NCBI GenBank assembly: GCA_016787705.1
Contig: JAEUTP010000002.1
Location: 248,001 to 312,000, forward strand
Reading direction: 5' to 3'
Length of the DNA: 64,000 nt
DNA from: Bacteroidia bacterium
Lineage (GTDB): Bacteria > Bacteroidota > Bacteroidia > B-17B0 > Aurantibacillaceae
Below are positions 62,930 to 64,000 of the stretch, piece after piece (positions within the stretch are counted from its first letter, which is position 1; each line of letters opens with the position of its first letter). A program made the translations under genes and the position numbers. Under the pieces are notes generated by a model. That model made no database searches, was not told the origin of the DNA, and worked only from the letters and a program-made list of their open reading frames with translations.

Positions 62930-64000
62930 CGTTTAATTGTTATGTATCCGGTTCTTACCAAGTCGTCTAATTTTAAAACATAAAAATATGTGTCTTCTGC
63001 AAGTGGATTTCCCGATTGGTTAAATCCATTCCAGTTATTATTATAATTTACATTTTCATATACGAGATTGCCCCATCGGTTTATTATTTTAATTTCCACT
63101 TTATTGTAAGATCCAATAAACGGAATTTCGAAATAATCATTTTTGCCATCACCGTTTGGTGATATGGCATTTGGCAATTCAACATCAATAAGTGTAATAT
63201 TAACCTGGTCTGATGTTGATCCACAACCATCGGTAATTGTCCATTGGAAGGTATTTAATCCCGGTGAAAGCGAATTTACAAGTGTATTATAGTTACTTGA
63301 ACTTATAATGTTACCCGATCCGGTAATTAATGTCCATACACCTGCTCCCGGTGCAGGATTATTTCCATTTAAAGTTACCTGGTTGGCAAATACAGTTGTA
63401 TCATTCCCTGCGTTTGCAGGAGCGGCTGGTGCTACAATAGTTATAACCACTGTATCTGTTGAAACTGGGCATACGCCATTGGTAATGGTCCATACAAAAA
63501 CATTTGTTGGTGTAGATAATCCTGTAACCGCAGAACTATTTAACGTAGGTGTTATAACTGTTGCTGAACCGCCGATCACCGTCCATATGCCTGTTCCCAC
63601 TAATGGCGTATTACCATTTAATGTTATTGAATTAGAACATGTACTTTGATCAGCGCCTGCGTTTGCAATAGTTGGTACATCAATTATTATTTTAACTGTA
63701 TCGTTTGTGGCAGGGCAAGAACCGTTGGCTATTGTCCATACCATAATATTTGTTCCGGTTGTTAAGCCAGTTACTGTCGAATTATTTACGTTAGGTGATG
63801 TTACAGAAGCCCCTCCTGAAATAACTGACCATGTACCGGTACCAACTGCAGGAATATTACCACTTAGTGTAGCTGTAGTATTTCCACAGAGGTTTTGATC
63901 AGGGCCTGCATTGGCAATACTTGAAGTAGGATTAATAATTACTGCAACCGTGGATGTTGAAGAAGAGCAATTATTACTGATCGTCCAAGCAAACACATTT
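62926..64000 (-). CDS. T9SS type B cargo, gliding-motility C-terminal domain; 5' end outside window
   Basis: The frame is open to the window edge, so only the last 358 or so residues are visible; a GTG at 63996 is only an internal codon. Three or four copies of an 80-residue PKD/Ig-like unit run first: NAGPDQNLCGN, NAGADQSTCSN and NAGNDTTVF begin them, with GTGTWSVISGG-type middles and MVWTI(A/T)NG ends. The last 85 residues are the CHU_C domain (TIGR04131): NAISPNGDGKNDYFEI, IINRWGNLVYE and TYFYVLKLDDLVRTGYITI. This is the type B sorting tag read by T9SS. The gene overlaps porP by four bases. The real protein is likely large and surface-displayed. Confidence 0.9.
   Translation of the reverse strand, partial: NVFAWTISNNCSSSTSTVAVIINPTSSIANAGPDQNLCGNTTATLSGNIPAVGTGTWSVISGGASVTSPNVNNSTVTGLTTGTNIMVWTIANGSCPATNDTVKIIIDVPTIANAGADQSTCSNSITLNGNTPLVGTGIWTVIGGSATVITPTLNSSAVTGLSTPTNVFVWTITNGVCPVSTDTVVITIVAPAAPANAGNDTTVFANQVTLNGNNPAPGAGVWTLITGSGNIISSSNYNTLVNSLSPGLNTFQWTITDGCGSTSDQVNITLIDVELPNAISPNGDGKNDYFEIPFIGSYNKVEIKIINRWGNLVYENVNYNNNWNGFNQSGNPLAEDTYFYVLKLDDLVRTGYITIKR

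Noticed and set aside
1..64000. tRNA, rRNA or CRISPR array
   Set aside because: No T-loop-like sequence in a cloverleaf setting, no rRNA segments and no regularly spaced direct repeats with unique spacers were seen on reading both strands.

Overview
The window is low-GC DNA from a member of the Bacteroidota. Evidence: a type IX secretion (T9SS) block with a PorP/SprF protein, a gliding-motility-type C-terminal domain protein and a C-terminal sorting domain; a MurF-alanine racemase fusion; a cysteine-poor DksA-like protein with a lysine-rich tail; an eukaryote-like (type 2) IleRS; general lack of Shine-Dalgarno sequences; and several exact copies of the Bacteroidota -7 promoter box (TAnnTTTG). 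The genus cannot be fixed by eye. I saw no rRNA, tRNA, CRISPR array, prophage or complete insertion sequence. Both window ends cut genes (AIM24-family at the left, a T9SS cargo protein at the right).

Layout. 0-9 kb: AIM24-family fragment, a four-helix-bundle gene between inverted heptamer repeats, then topoisomerase IV subunits parE and parC with three envelope lipoprotein genes between them. 9-16 kb: ruvC facing a short operon of a flippase-like membrane protein, a family 2 glycosyltransferase and an oligopeptide-type ABC permease; then lspA-hemH on the minus strand and a DksA-like gene. 16-21 kb: ileS, a tandem universal stress protein and a RidA protein. 21-33 kb, mostly plus strand: metallo-beta-lactamase/rhodanese protein, PAP2 phosphatase, TolB-like protein, GNAT, two large membrane proteins, SDR, beta-barrel, DoxX-like protein, an apparently exported PLP enzyme followed by an apparently exported RidA, and small proteins. 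33-46 kb: murF-alr, tdk, M28 peptidase, nadD, a small metzincin-like protein, a T9SS cargo protein, pabB, a TPR protein and an Ig-like lipoprotein. 46-57 kb, minus strand: a frameshifted secreted protein, an RsbW-like kinase overlapping a giant DUF4175 protein, a GH3-family enzyme and a sensor with a SpoIIE-type phosphatase domain. 57-64 kb, minus strand: a T9SS cassette of CHU_C cargo, PorP/SprF and a 1341-residue PD40/PKD protein ending in two SPOR-like repeats.

How the genes work together. Clear couplings are ParC with ParE, LspA next to HemH in one overlapping unit, PLP enzyme with RidA, MurF-Alr (both halves feed peptidoglycan D-Ala supply), SpoIIE phosphatase with RsbW-like kinase (possible partner switching, no RsbV seen here), and PorP/SprF with its type B cargo.

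Non-coding DNA is the most unusual part. Two intergenic copies of a long palindromic element (about 160 bp) share ends and layout but differ in the central arms while staying perfectly paired. Heptamer-periodic tracts flank the four-helix-bundle gene and also sit in frame inside ileS. Other palindromes of the GATAGCTATC and GTCCC/GGGAC types occur. All coordinates and alignments were made by eye; no database search was run.
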